This document shows, piece by piece, positions 42,314 through 51,605 of a DNA stretch of 53,875 nt. This stretch comes from DYRB01 sp963802205. GTDB taxonomy: Bacteria; Pseudomonadota; Gammaproteobacteria; Chromatiales; Chromatiaceae. Every line of letters begins with the position of its first letter. Position 1 is the first letter of the stretch. Where the stretch lies: contig CAWDHW010000022.1 of assembly GCA_963802205.1 (NCBI GenBank), positions 1 through 53,875 of the forward strand, in the 5' to 3' direction. A program made the position numbers and the translations under genes. Under the pieces are notes generated by a model, which saw only the letters and a list, made by a program, of their open reading frames with translations, made no database searches and had not been told where the DNA came from.

Positions 42314-44871
42314 ATGACAAACAGTGAGTTGCAACATACTCCAATGATGCAGCAGTACCTCAGGCTCAAGGCGGAGCATCCGGGGATGCTGCTGTTCTAC
42401 CGCATGGGGGACTTCTACGAACTGTTCTACGAGGACGCCGAGCGTGCGGCCCGGCTACTCGACATCACCCTGACCAAGCGCGGTCAGTCCGCCGGGGCGC
42501 CCATCCCCATGGCCGGGGTCCCCTATCACGCCGTCGAGGGTTACCTGGCCCGGCTGGTACGCAAGGGCGTTTGTGTGGCCATCTGCGAGCAGGTGGGTGA
42601 CCCGGCCACCAGCAAGGGACCAGTGGAGCGGCGCGTGACCCGGGTCGTCACCCCAGGGACCCTGACCGACGAGGCCCTGCTGGAGGAACGTCGGGAGAAC
42701 CTGCTGGCCGCCGTGGCCGAGGGCCGCGGGGGCTGCGGGCTTGCCATCCTGGAGCTGTCCAGCGGGCGCTTCTCCGTGCTCCAGGTCCCCACCCGTGAGG
42801 CCCTGCTCGGAGAGCTGGAGCGCCTACGCCCGGCCGAGACCCTGGTGACCGACGACAGCCCCCTGGCCGGGATACTCCGCCCGGATCTGGGCCCGACCCG
42901 CCGCCCGCCCTGGCACTTCGACCCCGACTCCGCCACCCGCGCCCTGTGCCAGCAGTTCGGGACCCGCGACCTGCGCGGCTTCGGCTGCGCCGACCTGCCG
43001 TTGGCAATCGGCGCGGCGGGCTGCCTGCTGCAATACCTCCAAGACACCCAAAGGGCGGCGCTGCCCCACCTGCGCGGCCTGACCACCGAGGACCGCGACG
43101 ACGCCGTCATCATCGACGCGGCCACCCGCCGCAACCTGGAATTGACCCAGACCCTGAGCGGCGAGACCGCGCACAGCCTCGCCGGGGTCATGGACCGCAC
43201 CGCCACCCCCATGGGGGCGCGGCTCCTGCGCCGCTGGCTGGGGCGCCCGCTACGCCGTCGCGAGGCCGTCGCGGCCCGCCACGCGGCCATCGGCGAGCTG
43301 CTGGAGACCCTGGGCTACCCCGACCTGGCGGAGGAACTCGCCGGCATCGGCGACCTGGAGCGCATCCTCGCCCGGGTTGCCCTGGGCTCGGCCCGCCCCC
43401 GGGACCTGGCCACCCTGCGTGACGGTCTGGCCCGACTGCCCGGCCTCCAGACCCTGCTGGCCCCCCTGAAATCCCCGCTCCTGGTTGAGCTGGCCGCAGA
43501 GATCGGCACACCACCCGGAGACCCTGGACCGGCTGACCACCGCCATCCTCGAGCACCCGCCACTGCTGATCCGTGACGGCGGGGTGATGGCCACCGGCTA
43601 CGACGCGGAACTCGACCGCCTGCGCGCCCTGTCCACCCACGCGGACCAGTTCCTCCTGGATCTGGAGTGCAGGGAGCGTACCCGCACCGGGCTGTCCAAC
43701 CTCAAGGTGGGGTACAACCGGGTCCAGGGCTATTACATCGAGTTGACCCGCGCCCAGGCCGAGCTGGTCCCCACGGAGTACGTCCGCCGCCAGACCCTCA
43801 AGGGCGTGGAACGCTACATCACCCCAGAACTCAAACGCTTCGAGGACGAGGTGTCTCAGCGCCCGGGAGCGTGCCCTGGCACGGGAGAAGGCCCTCTACG
43901 AGGGGCTGCTCGCCAGCCTGAGCGAGCGTCTGGGGCCCCTCCAGGCCAGTGCGGCGGGGCTCGCCGCCCTGGATGTGCTGACCAACCTCGCCGAGCGTGC
44001 CGCCACCCTCGACTGGTGCCAGCCTGAGCTGACCACCGAGTCCATCATCGACATCGAGGATGGCCGCCACCCAGTGGTGGAGCAGGTCAACGCGACCCCC
44101 TTCGTCGCCAACGGGGTGCGCCTGGGGGACGGACGGCGGATGCTGGTGATTACCGGGCCCAACATGGGCGGCAAATCGACCTTCATGCGCCAAACGGCCC
44201 TGATCGTCCTGATGGCCTACACGGGCAGCTTCGTCCCCGCCCGCAGTGCTTGCCTGGGGCCTGTGGATCGGGTCTTCTCCCGCATCGGGGCCTCCGACGA
44301 CCTGGCCGGCGGGCGCTCGACCTTCATGGTGGAGATGGAGGAGACCGCCAACATCCTGCACAACGCCACCGCCCAGAGCCTGGTCCTGATGGACGAGGTG
44401 GGGCGCGGCACCAGCACCTTCGACGGGCTGTCGCTCGCCTGGTCCTGCGGGGTGGAACTGGCCAGCCGCATCCGTGCCTTCACCCTGTTCGCGACCCACT
44501 ACTTTGAACTGACCACGCTGCCCGACGAATACGCAGGGATTGCCAACGTGCATCTCGACGCCGCCGAGCATGGCGAGGGCATCGTCTTCCTCCATGCCCT
44601 GCGCGAGGGACCCGCCAATCAGAGCTATGGGCTACAGGTGGCCGCCCTGGCGGGGGTGCCGGCCAAGGTCATCAAACGCGCCCGTACCCGGCTGCGGGAG
44701 TTGGAAGACGCCGCCCGGCGCCATAGCGACCGTGGGGCCACCCAACTGTCCTTGTTCCCCCTGGAGCCCCCCAACCCGGCCCTCGATGCCCTACGGGCCC
44801 TGGACCCGGATAGCCTGACCCCACGGCAGGCCCAAGAGACCCTGTATCGCCTCAAAGGCTTGGCGGGCTAG
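42314..44871 (+). pseudogene. mutS: DNA mismatch repair protein MutS, interrupted by two frameshifts
   Basis: Full-length MutS by content (about 851 residues once repaired). Domain I carries the mismatch-wedge motif FYRMGDFYELF, the connector, core and clamp follow, and the ATPase has Walker A GPNMGGKST, ARSACLGPVDRVFSRIGASDD and DEVGRGTSTFDG. The frame changes at about 43508 (within GGCACACC) and about 43854 (within GTGTCTC). Each is explained by one extra base, and removing both restores a single uninterrupted frame of normal length. The start at 42314 (MTNSELQHT) fits the family. Either the gene is broken or both shifts are sequence errors; the shared insertion pattern elsewhere in the window favours error. 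Confidence 0.9.
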
Positions 44872-45121
44872 GGGTAAGGTCGGGCGCGCCTGGATGCCGG
44901 TACCTGGGCTATCGTTCGATCTGCCGCGCGATGAGCGCCCAGGCCCTTCAGGACCGATTCAATTCCAAACGCGCTTGGGCGCTCGTTGTAGGTTGCCCCG
45001 GTACGGACTCGCGAGAATTCCAGGGACAGCAGATGTAACTCGTGGACCTGTCGAATGTTGGCTTTGGGTCCTGTGCCGCCGGTGGGCAGTGCACGGCAGC
45101 CCATGGGGAACAAGGGCTTAC

Positions 45122-45802
45122 CTATTCGGCCGCCGCCCGGTCGGCCAGGATCAGGGCACGCTCGCGGCTCACTCCCCCGGCAGGGATGCCGGGGTCCCCG
45201 GCACGCAACCGGGCCAGCATCGGCGCCTTGTCGGCGCCGGTGACGACCCACAGGACCTGCCGGGCCCGATTGAGGATGGGATAAGTCAGACTCATGCGTC
45301 GCCGCCCCTGGTAAGGTCCGGTCAGGGCCACATCGGCATCGGAGACATCCAGGACCCGGTCCCCTGGAACCAGGGAGGCGGTATGCCCGTCGCTACCCAA
45401 ACCCAGGTGAACCAGATCGAGCACCGGCGGGGTGCCAGCGAGGTCGCTCAGCCGGGCCTCGTAGCGCCTGGCCGCGGCATCGAGGTCCGGGTCCTCCACC
45501 GGCATGGGGTGGATGTGTCCGGGGTCCAGGGGGCTGCCCGCCAGGCTGGCCAACAACTGTGTCAGGTTGCGGTCTGGGTCGCCGGCCGGGGCCACGCGCT
45601 CGTCTATTTGCACCAGTTCCACTTTGGACCAGGGGAGGTCCAGCCCCGCCAGGTTGCGCAGCATGAGCCAGGGCGTGCGGCCCCCGCTCACCGCCAGAAC
45701 AAAGCGGCCGCGGGCAGTGACCGCGTCCTTGGCCTGTGCGGCGATGAGGGCGGCGGCTTCGGCCGCCACCTCCGTGGGATCGTCGAACACGGCAATCTGC
45801 AT
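45122..45802 (-). CDS. pgl: 6-phosphogluconolactonase
   Basis: 226 residues of the DevB/Pgl family: RFVLAVSGGRTPW near the N-terminus, the active-site segment VQIDERVAPAGDPDRNL, and LGLGSDGHTASLVPG. It hydrolyses 6-phosphogluconolactone in the oxidative pentose phosphate pathway in the cytoplasm. zwf and gnd are not nearby. The minus-strand start (MQIAVFDDP) has a run of G upstream but no ideal ribosome site. Confidence 0.93.
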   Translation of the reverse strand: MQIAVFDDPTEVAAEAAALIAAQAKDAVTARGRFVLAVSGGRTPWLMLRNLAGLDLPWSKVELVQIDERVAPAGDPDRNLTQLLASLAGSPLDPGHIHPMPVEDPDLDAAARRYEARLSDLAGTPPVLDLVHLGLGSDGHTASLVPGDRVLDVSDADVALTGPYQGRRRMSLTYPILNRARQVLWVVTGADKAPMLARLRAGDPGIPAGGVSRERALILADRAAAE

Positions 45803-46209
45803 GGGTCCCCCGGGTTGGGTCAGGAAAGGTTGACGAAGCTGGTCTCATTATGGCCGAGTTCGACGGCGTGGATTCCCCTGCGTCATACAGGGTGCCTTGT
45901 CGCCGCCCCGGTCCGGGCATCAATGGAGCAAGTCCAGTCGTCGATGGCCCGTTTTCCCGCCCCGGTCGGCTGGACCGGATCGAGGTGAGGGGTTGCGGTG
46001 CGGTCCTGCGTTGGTTGGTGCGGAGGTTATGGCCGAGGCCGGTCTGGGCACGCAGACGCGGGCAAAAAAAAGCCCGGCACAGAGTGCCGGGCAAACGTCT
46101 CGTTGAGAGAGACGAGGAGGACTTCGGACAGCCGCCATGGACGATGGACACGCCGCGGGTTGTGCTCCTGCACCGCCGACGTGTCCGCCATTGCTGGCGG
46201 CCAAAAGAT
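45803..46209. other. Intergenic region between pgl and phbB
   Basis: About 400 bases. Apart from the terminator at 46064-46092 I see no gene. Long open frames on the plus strand here continue as antisense to phbB and are not credible. Confidence 0.5.
46064..46092 (-). terminator. Rho-independent terminator of the phbB unit
   Basis: On the minus strand a perfect 9-bp stem (GCCCGGCAC / GTGCCGGGC, loop TCT) is followed by eight T residues. It lies about 120 bases after the phbB stop and is the clearest intrinsic terminator in the window. Confidence 0.9.
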
Positions 46210-46960
46210 TCAGTGGATGAACAGCCCGCCGTTGACCGGGAGGTTTACGCCGGTCACGTAGCCGTTCTCGGGGGCGACCAGGAAGGCGATGGCGGCGGCG
46301 ATCTCCGCCGGGGTGCCCATGCGGCGCATGGGGATGCCGGAGATGATGGCGTTACGAACATCGTCACGCATGGCCAGCGTCATGGCGGTCTCGACATAGC
46401 CCGGGGACACGGTATTGACGGTCACACCCTTGGCCGCGCCCTCTTGGGCCAGGGCCATGGTGAAGCCGTGCATACCGGCCTTGGCGGCGGAGTAGTTGGC
46501 CTGGCCGAACTGGCCGCGCTGACCGTTGACGGAGGAGATGTTGACCACCCGTCCCCAGCCCTGGTCCAGCATGCCTTCCCACACCGCGCGGGTGACATTG
46601 AAGACGCTGTTTAGGTTGACGTTGATGACGGCCCCCCAGGCGGCCGGGTCCATCTTGCGGAAGGTCTTGTCGCGGGTGATGCCCGCGCAGTTGACCAGGA
46701 CCGAGACCGGGCCGAACTTGTCGTTGATCTCTTTGACCATGCGCGCGCTGTCCTCGAAGGAGGACACATCCGCCGCGACGGTCTCGACGTCCATCCCCTC
46801 GGCGGCGCGAGCGGCGCGCCAGGCGGTGGCGGCCTCGGCCTCGGACGGGATGGCAGTTGGCGACCACCTGGTAGCCGTCCTGGGTCAGTCGCTGGCAGAT
46901 CGCCGTGCCGATGCCACCAATACCGCCGGTGATCAGGGCAACGCGCTTTTGCTCGGTCAT
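46210..46960 (-). pseudogene. phbB: Acetoacetyl-CoA reductase (PHB synthesis), one frameshift
   Basis: An SDR-family NADPH-dependent reductase of 249 residues after repair. The N-terminal part has the Rossmann motif ITGGIGGIGTAICQRL; the rest shows NCAGITRDKTFRKMD, the catalytic Ser in NISSVNGQRGQFGQANYSAAKAG (Tyr-xxx-Lys), and ends VNLPVNGGLFIH, all typical of PhaB/PhbB. The frame shifts at about 46852 after VVANC: removing one base of GG on the plus strand gives IPSEAEAATAW and a continuous protein. An AGGAGAG site precedes the start at 46960. It converts acetoacetyl-CoA to 3-hydroxybutyryl-CoA for storage polymer. The phasin gene is 133 bases upstream. Confidence 0.9.
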
Positions 46961-47093
46961 GTGGGTCTCTCCTGGGGCTTGATTTTCTGTTTGGGTTGCG
47001 TTTGCGGGCGGGACCAAGGGGCCCCACCGCGCCTAGTGTAACTGGGCCGCCCAAATGGCGGCAGGGGCCCGTCCCTGGGCCGGGTGCCGGGGC

Positions 47094-47462
47094 TTAGGCG
47101 GCGGCGGGGGCGGCCTTGCGCATGTCGGCGGCGATCTCGGTCATGCCGTCCTTGTACCAGTCGCGGAACTCGTCACGGACCTCGTTGGCGACCTTCAGGG
47201 TGGTCTTGGACTCTTCCATCATGTGCTCACCGAGTTCCTTGGCCATCTCCATCTGGGCCTTGACGAAGTCCGTGTAGCTCTTGGACTCGGCGGCGACCTT
47301 CAGCGAGCGCATGCTCTGCTCCATGAAGTAGCCCATCACGTCCATCTGGCGGGAGGTCATGCGCTCCCAGGCACGGAGGTTGAGCTCGGCCAGGGCATTC
47401 ATGCGCTCGGCGTTCTTGCTGGTGATCTCGGTCACGATCTTGGTAGCGTCGTTCTGGTTCAT
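47094..47462 (-). CDS. phaP: Phasin family protein (PHB granule protein)
   Basis: 122 residues, almost entirely helical, with the phasin pattern AERMNALAELNLRAWERMTSRQMD and FVKAQMEMAKELGEHMMEES. Phasins coat polyhydroxybutyrate granules and limit their size. The start at 47462 (MNQNDATK) is preferred over a longer frame to 47558, because the promoter and operator-like elements described at 47491-47580 occupy that region. It precedes phbB on the same strand. Confidence 0.9.
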   Translation of the reverse strand: MNQNDATKIVTEITSKNAERMNALAELNLRAWERMTSRQMDVMGYFMEQSMRSLKVAAESKSYTDFVKAQMEMAKELGEHMMEESKTTLKVANEVRDEFRDWYKDGMTEIAADMRKAAPAAA

Positions 47463-47491
47463 GGTGTTGCTCCGGTTGGGTTGGGGGATTG

Positions 47492-47504
47492 TTGCGATGC
47501 AGCA
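47492..47504 (-). promoter_or_regulatory. TGC-rich operator-like site downstream of the phasin -10
   Basis: Minus-strand TGCTGCATCGCAA, matching the copy at 47568-47580 at 11 of 13 positions. It lies about 14-27 bases downstream of the -10, a repressing position. Reported PhaR sites in other bacteria are TGC-rich with CTGC...GCA cores; the assignment here is inference. Confidence 0.5.
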
Positions 47505-47517
47505 TTTGTTGCAGTGC

Positions 47518-47546
47518 ACAATAATTCGGGGCAGTGGGTCTGTCAA
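47518..47546 (-). promoter_or_regulatory. Sigma-70 type promoter of the phasin gene
   Basis: On the minus strand a perfect -35 TTGACA (47541-47546) and a -10 TATTGT (47518-47523) are separated by exactly 17 bases. The predicted start is about 50 bases upstream of the phasin ATG. This is the best-formed promoter in the window. Confidence 0.75.
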
Positions 47547-47567
47547 GCGGGTCGGCAAAATATTTTT

Positions 47568-47580
47568 GTGCGGTGCAGCA
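47568..47580 (-). promoter_or_regulatory. TGC-rich operator-like site upstream of the phasin promoter
   Basis: Minus-strand TGCTGCACCGCAC, the second copy of the motif at 47492-47504, placed 22 bases upstream of the -35. Two copies flanking one promoter are consistent with repressor looping or two-site binding. Confidence 0.45.
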
Positions 47581-47684
47581 TGGGCGGTCGGTCTGGGGTC
47601 GGGCGGGCAGGTGGGGTAGGATGTCGGCCACCCAGCCGACGACCAGTCTGTCCATACCCTGCCGGCTCGGCGCCAGGAGACCCC

Positions 47685-49058
47685 ATGCCCGCCATGCTCG
47701 CTCCCTCAGGCATCCGCACCCTTTGCCTGTGCCTGTGCCTGATCCTGGTGGTGCCTCTCGGGGCTTTGGCCGCACCGCCTGGTGCCCCCTCTCTGATCGA
47801 GGTCCCCATCCGGATCGACCTGGCCCCGCTGTTTCGGGCCGTGGACGAGCGCCTGCCCAGGGAGGCGGGGCACTGGCGGGCTTGGGAGGACTGGCACGGG
47901 ATCATGACCCGCTACCGTGCCTGGCGTGGGCCCCTGACCTTGAGCCTGTCCGGCGACCTGCTCCAGGCCCAGGCCCATGTGCGCTACTGGGCCAGGGCGC
48001 GCAAGGATGTCATCGGCGGGTTGGGGCTGGATACCGGCTGCGGGGTGGACGAACCCCCGCGCCAGGCCCTGATCGGGATGGTGGCGCGACTCGCCTTCGC
48101 CCCGGATTGGACCCTGAGGCCCAGCCTGAGGGTCTTGCCTCCGCGCTTCCTGGATGCCTGTGAGGTCACTGTCCTGGGGATCGATGTGACACCCATCCTC
48201 GGGGATGTCTTTACCGACCGCCTGGAGGCGACCCTGCAGGATGGCATGGCGGAACTGGGTCCTCGCCTGATGGGGCTGCGCGGCCAGGCGGCCCGGCTGT
48301 GGGCCGCGCTCCAGGAGCCGATGCCATTGGCCCCCGATGTCTGGCTGACGGCCAGGCCGCTGGCGGTGGCCCTGGCCCCACCCCAAGGCCAGGGGGCGCG
48401 ACTCGATACCGCACTCGGACTGGCGCTGGACCTGGCGGTCCATTCCGGGCCCCAGCCGGCGGTGGGCAACCTGCCCCTGGCGCCGCTCCAGGCCTTTCTT
48501 CCCCGGGGCGACGGGGTCCATTTCGACCTGCCGTTGGCCCTGGACTATCCGACCCTGGGGCAGGCATTGTCCCGGCAACTGACCGGAAAGACCGTCGCCG
48601 TCGAAGGCCGGACGGTGGAGATTCGACGCCTGGAACTGGGGGCCAAGGACGCCGACCTGGTGGTGACGGTCCATCTCGCCGGGGCGGCGCCCGGGGTGCT
48701 GACCCTGATGGGACGCCCAGGCTGGAAAGCGGAGACGGGGTCGCTGCACCTGGCGGATCTGGGCTTCGTCTTTGACGCCGAAGACCCCGACCAGGCGCTC
48801 GCGGCAGGCGTCTTCTACGAGCGCATCCGCGACGCTCTTGACCAAGCGGCCAACGCCCTGTTAGGCGAGCACACCGGCGATGTCCGCGTTGCGCTCGAAG
48901 CCGCCTTGGGGCGGGTCCTGGCCCGGGCGGAGCTGAACGGGGTCAGGCTCGACCTATCCGGTGTGACCCTGCGCGACCTGCGCCTGGAGGTGGGAACGGC
49001 GGGGTTGCGGGTCATCGGGGCAGCCGGGGGACAGGTCAGGGTGAGCACCGAACCCTGA
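47685..49058 (+). CDS. DUF4403 family exported protein
   Basis: 457 residues from the ATG at 47685, set by an AGGAGA site 5 bases upstream. A Sec signal peptide (LCLCLCLILVVPLGALAAP) is followed by the DUF4403 domain, with SLIEVPIRIDLAPLFRAVDERLP, the paired strand-helix repeats around TRYRAWRGPLTLSLSGD and a C-terminal half rich in LNGVRLDLSGVTLRDLRLEV. It resembles lipid-binding SMP/BPI-like beta-rich tubes only loosely. The function is unknown. Divergent from the phasin gene. Confidence 0.8.
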   Translation: MPAMLAPSGIRTLCLCLCLILVVPLGALAAPPGAPSLIEVPIRIDLAPLFRAVDERLPREAGHWRAWEDWHGIMTRYRAWRGPLTLSLSGDLLQAQAHVRYWARARKDVIGGLGLDTGCGVDEPPRQALIGMVARLAFAPDWTLRPSLRVLPPRFLDACEVTVLGIDVTPILGDVFTDRLEATLQDGMAELGPRLMGLRGQAARLWAALQEPMPLAPDVWLTARPLAVALAPPQGQGARLDTALGLALDLAVHSGPQPAVGNLPLAPLQAFLPRGDGVHFDLPLALDYPTLGQALSRQLTGKTVAVEGRTVEIRRLELGAKDADLVVTVHLAGAAPGVLTLMGRPGWKAETGSLHLADLGFVFDAEDPDQALAAGVFYERIRDALDQAANALLGEHTGDVRVALEAALGRVLARAELNGVRLDLSGVTLRDLRLEVGTAGLRVIGAAGGQVRVSTEP

Positions 49059-49096
49059 GCCGGTAAAGCCAGCGACCCCGGACCCTCACCATCAGG

Positions 49097-49104
49097 TATA
49101 TAAT
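49097..49104 (+). promoter_or_regulatory. Candidate guaB promoter -10 with GC-rich discriminator
   Basis: TATATAAT at 49097-49104 lies about 42 bases before the guaB start and is followed by TCGCGGCT, a GC-rich discriminator as expected for stringently controlled guaB promoters. No consensus -35 is seen. Confidence 0.5.
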
Positions 49105-49145
49105 TCGCGGCTATTTTTTCCGGACCCCCAGTCCCAGGAGGACCC

Positions 49146-50615
49146 ATGCGCCTGATCCAGGAAGCCCTTACGTTCGACGATGTCCTCCTCCTACCGGCCC
49201 ATTCCCGGGTCCTGCCCAATGCCGCGGATCTCTCCACCCGCCTGACGCGCGGGATCGCGCTCAAGATCCCCCTGGTCTCCGCTGCCATGGACACGGTGAC
49301 CGAGGCGCGCCTGGCCATCGCCATGGCCCTGGAGGGTGGCATCGGCATAGTCCACAAGAACATGAGCTTCGAGCGCCAGGCCCGCGAGGTCCTGAACGTC
49401 AAGAAGTACGAGAGCGGGATCATCCGTAACCCCATCACCGTCACCCCCGAGACCACCGTGGGCGAGGTGATGAAGATCACCCGTGCCAACAATATCTCCG
49501 GGGTGCCGGTGGTGACCAATGATGGGCACCTCGACGGCATCGTTACCGGGCGCGACCTGCGCTTCGAGACCCGCTTGGACGAGCCGGTCTCCGCCGTGAT
49601 GACCCCGCGCGAGCGCCTGGTCACGGTGCGCGAGGGGGCGACCCGCGAAGAGGTCTTGGGCCTGCTGCACAAGCACCGCATCGAGAAGGTGCTGGTGGTC
49701 AACGGCGGCTTCGAGCTACGGGGCATGATCACCGTGAAGGACATCCAGAAGGCCAAGGACTTTCCCAAGGCGTCCCGCGACGACCACGAGCGTCTGCGGG
49801 TCGGGGCGGCGGTGGGCGTGGGGGCCGGGACCGACGAGCGTGTTGCCGCCCTGGTGGAGGCCGGGGTGGACGTGGTGGTGGTGGACACGGCCCACGGCCA
49901 TGCCCAGGGGGTTCTGGACCGGGTCGCCTGGATCAAATCCCACTTCCCCCAGGTTCAGATCATCGGCGGTAACATCGCCACCGGGGCCGCCGCCCGCGCC
50001 CTGATGGAGGCGGGCGCCGACGCGGTCAAGGTCGGCATAGGCCCAGGCTCCATCTGCACCACCCGCATCGTGGCCGGGGTCGGGGTGCCACAGATCACCG
50101 CGGTGGCCAATGTCACCGAGGCGCTGAAGGGGACCGACATCCCCGTGATCGCCGACGGTGGCCTGCGCTACTCTGGCGACGTGGCCAAGGTGATCGCCGC
50201 CGGGGCCCATAGCGTCATGATCGGCGGGCTCTTTGCCGGCACGGACGAGGCCCCGGGTGAGGTCGAGATCTACCAGGGGCGCTCTTACAAGTCCTATCGC
50301 GGCATGGGCTCCCTGGGGGCCATGGCCAGCAGCGAGGGTTCCCGGGACCGCTACTTCCAGGAGGGACGCGAGACCGACAAGCTGGTCCCGGAGGGGATCG
50401 AGGGCCGTGTGCCCTACAAGGGGAGCGTGCTGAACGTCATCGTCCAGCTCACCGGCGGTCTGTCCTCCAGCATGGGCTACACCGGCTGCGCCGACATCGA
50501 GGAGATGCGCACCAAGCCGGAGTTCGTGCGGGTGAGCACCGCTGGCATGCGCGAGTCGCACGTTCATGACGTGCAGATCACTAAAGAGGCCCCGAACTAC
50601 CGCATCGATAACTGA
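49146..50615 (+). CDS. guaB: Inosine-5'-monophosphate dehydrogenase
   Basis: 489 residues. The TIM barrel starts ALTFDDVLLLPAHS, two CBS motifs occupy about 95-205 (NPITVTPETTVGEVM, VVTNDGHLDGIVTGRD), the catalytic loop is KVGIGPGSICTTRIVAGVGVP with its Cys, and the flap has YKSYRGMGSLGAM. It oxidises IMP to XMP with NAD, the first step toward GMP. guaA lies 225 bases downstream in the usual order. A CCAGGAGGACCC ribosome site precedes the ATG. Confidence 0.97.
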   Translation: MRLIQEALTFDDVLLLPAHSRVLPNAADLSTRLTRGIALKIPLVSAAMDTVTEARLAIAMALEGGIGIVHKNMSFERQAREVLNVKKYESGIIRNPITVTPETTVGEVMKITRANNISGVPVVTNDGHLDGIVTGRDLRFETRLDEPVSAVMTPRERLVTVREGATREEVLGLLHKHRIEKVLVVNGGFELRGMITVKDIQKAKDFPKASRDDHERLRVGAAVGVGAGTDERVAALVEAGVDVVVVDTAHGHAQGVLDRVAWIKSHFPQVQIIGGNIATGAAARALMEAGADAVKVGIGPGSICTTRIVAGVGVPQITAVANVTEALKGTDIPVIADGGLRYSGDVAKVIAAGAHSVMIGGLFAGTDEAPGEVEIYQGRSYKSYRGMGSLGAMASSEGSRDRYFQEGRETDKLVPEGIEGRVPYKGSVLNVIVQLTGGLSSSMGYTGCADIEEMRTKPEFVRVSTAGMRESHVHDVQITKEAPNYRIDN

Positions 50616-50732
50616 TGGCGGACTGTCGGCGGGCGAGGGCGGCCGGCCGCCGCAAAGCCCCTCACACCCTTGTCCAACGGGGGCTGGCTGGTTCCAATTG
50701 CACCAGCGGGTGCCGCCAGGGCTCGCAAATCC

Positions 50733-50770
50733 ATTCCTCACTTTGGAAAAGGGGGCTTAGGGGGTTCCGG
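50733..50770. repeat. Possible dispersed repeat between guaB and guaA
   Basis: CTCACTTTGGAAAAGGGGGC followed by TTAGGGGGTTCC resembles the short intergenic repeat type (ccctttgaaaaagggggattaaggggg) common in proteobacterial genomes. Only one copy is visible in this window. Confidence 0.35.
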
Positions 50771-50840
50771 CGACGGGCGCGACGCGCGGCCCAGGCATAC
50801 CCATCCTTATCCATGGCCTCCGAATTGTCCGAGCCAACCC

Positions 50841-51600
50841 ATGACCATGAACCACCACAACATCCACGCCGACCGCATCCTGATCCTGGATTTCGGCTCC
50901 CAGTACACCCAGCTCATTGCGCGACGGGTCCGGGAGGCGCGGGTCTATTGCGAACTGCACGCCTGGGACATGTCCGAGGAGGCCATCCGTGCCTTCCGCC
51001 CCAATGGGATCATCCTCTCCGGCGGGCCTGAGTCGGTACATGAGGCGCGAGACCCCCCGCGCCGCCCAGGTCGTCTTCGACCTCGGCGTCCCGGTGTTGG
51101 GGATCTGTTACGGGATGCAGACCATGGCGGCCCAACTCGGCGGGGCGGTCGCCCCCGCCAGCCAGCGGGAGTACGGCTATGCCCAGGTCCGTGCCCGCGG
51201 CCACTCGGCGCTGCTGCGCGACATCGAGGACCGCACCAGCCCGGAGGGCTATGGCCTGCTGGATGTCTGGATGAGCCACGGCGACCGGGTGGATGGCCTA
51301 CCGCCCGGTTTCCATACGATCTGCGAGACCGCCAACGCCCCGCTCGCCGGGATCGCCGACGAGGACCGCCGCTTCTATGGGCTCCAGTTCCACCCCGAGG
51401 TCACCCACACCCGCCAGGGCGAGCGCATCATCGAGCGCTTTGTCCACGGCATCTGCGGCTGCGCCGGGCTCTGGACCCCGGGCAATATCATCGAGGAGAC
51501 CATAGCGCAGGTCCGCGCCCAGGTCGGCAGCGACGAAGTCCTACTGGGTCTGTCCGGCGGGGTCGACTCGTCCGTGGTCGCCGCCCTGCTGCACAAGGCC
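50841..51600 (+). pseudogene. guaA: GMP synthase, frameshifted and truncated at the apparent chimeric join
   Basis: The N-terminal glutamine amidotransferase domain is present: ILILDFGSQYTQLIARRVRE, FRPNGIILSGGPESVH, the nucleophile segment GVPVLGICYGMQTMA and YGLQFHPEVTHT. It is followed by the start of the ATP-pyrophosphatase domain with the P-loop LLGLSGGVDSSVVAALLHKA. The frame shifts at about 51048 (one extra C in GGCGCGAG). At about 51600, just after LLHKA, homology stops and a different protein begins, so about 290 residues are missing. GuaA aminates XMP to GMP. Confidence 0.92.
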
Positions 51601-51605
51601 AGGCC

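Noticed and set aside
45850..46614. A 254-codon plus-strand frame
   Set aside because: It is antisense to phbB and carries no recognisable domain; the terminator at 46064 lies inside it.
47055..47684. Upstream extension of the DUF4403 frame
   Set aside because: The frame is open but antisense to the phasin gene and its promoter. A ribosome site and signal peptide fix the start at 47685.
1..51600. CRISPR arrays, insertion sequences, integrases or prophage genes
   Set aside because: No tandem spacer-repeat pattern, transposase or phage gene was seen; the content is chromosomal housekeeping.
51048..51600. guaA-fhs as a true gene fusion
   Set aside because: Both proteins are cut within their catalytic domains, the frames do not match, and composition changes at the join, so a functional fusion is not credible.
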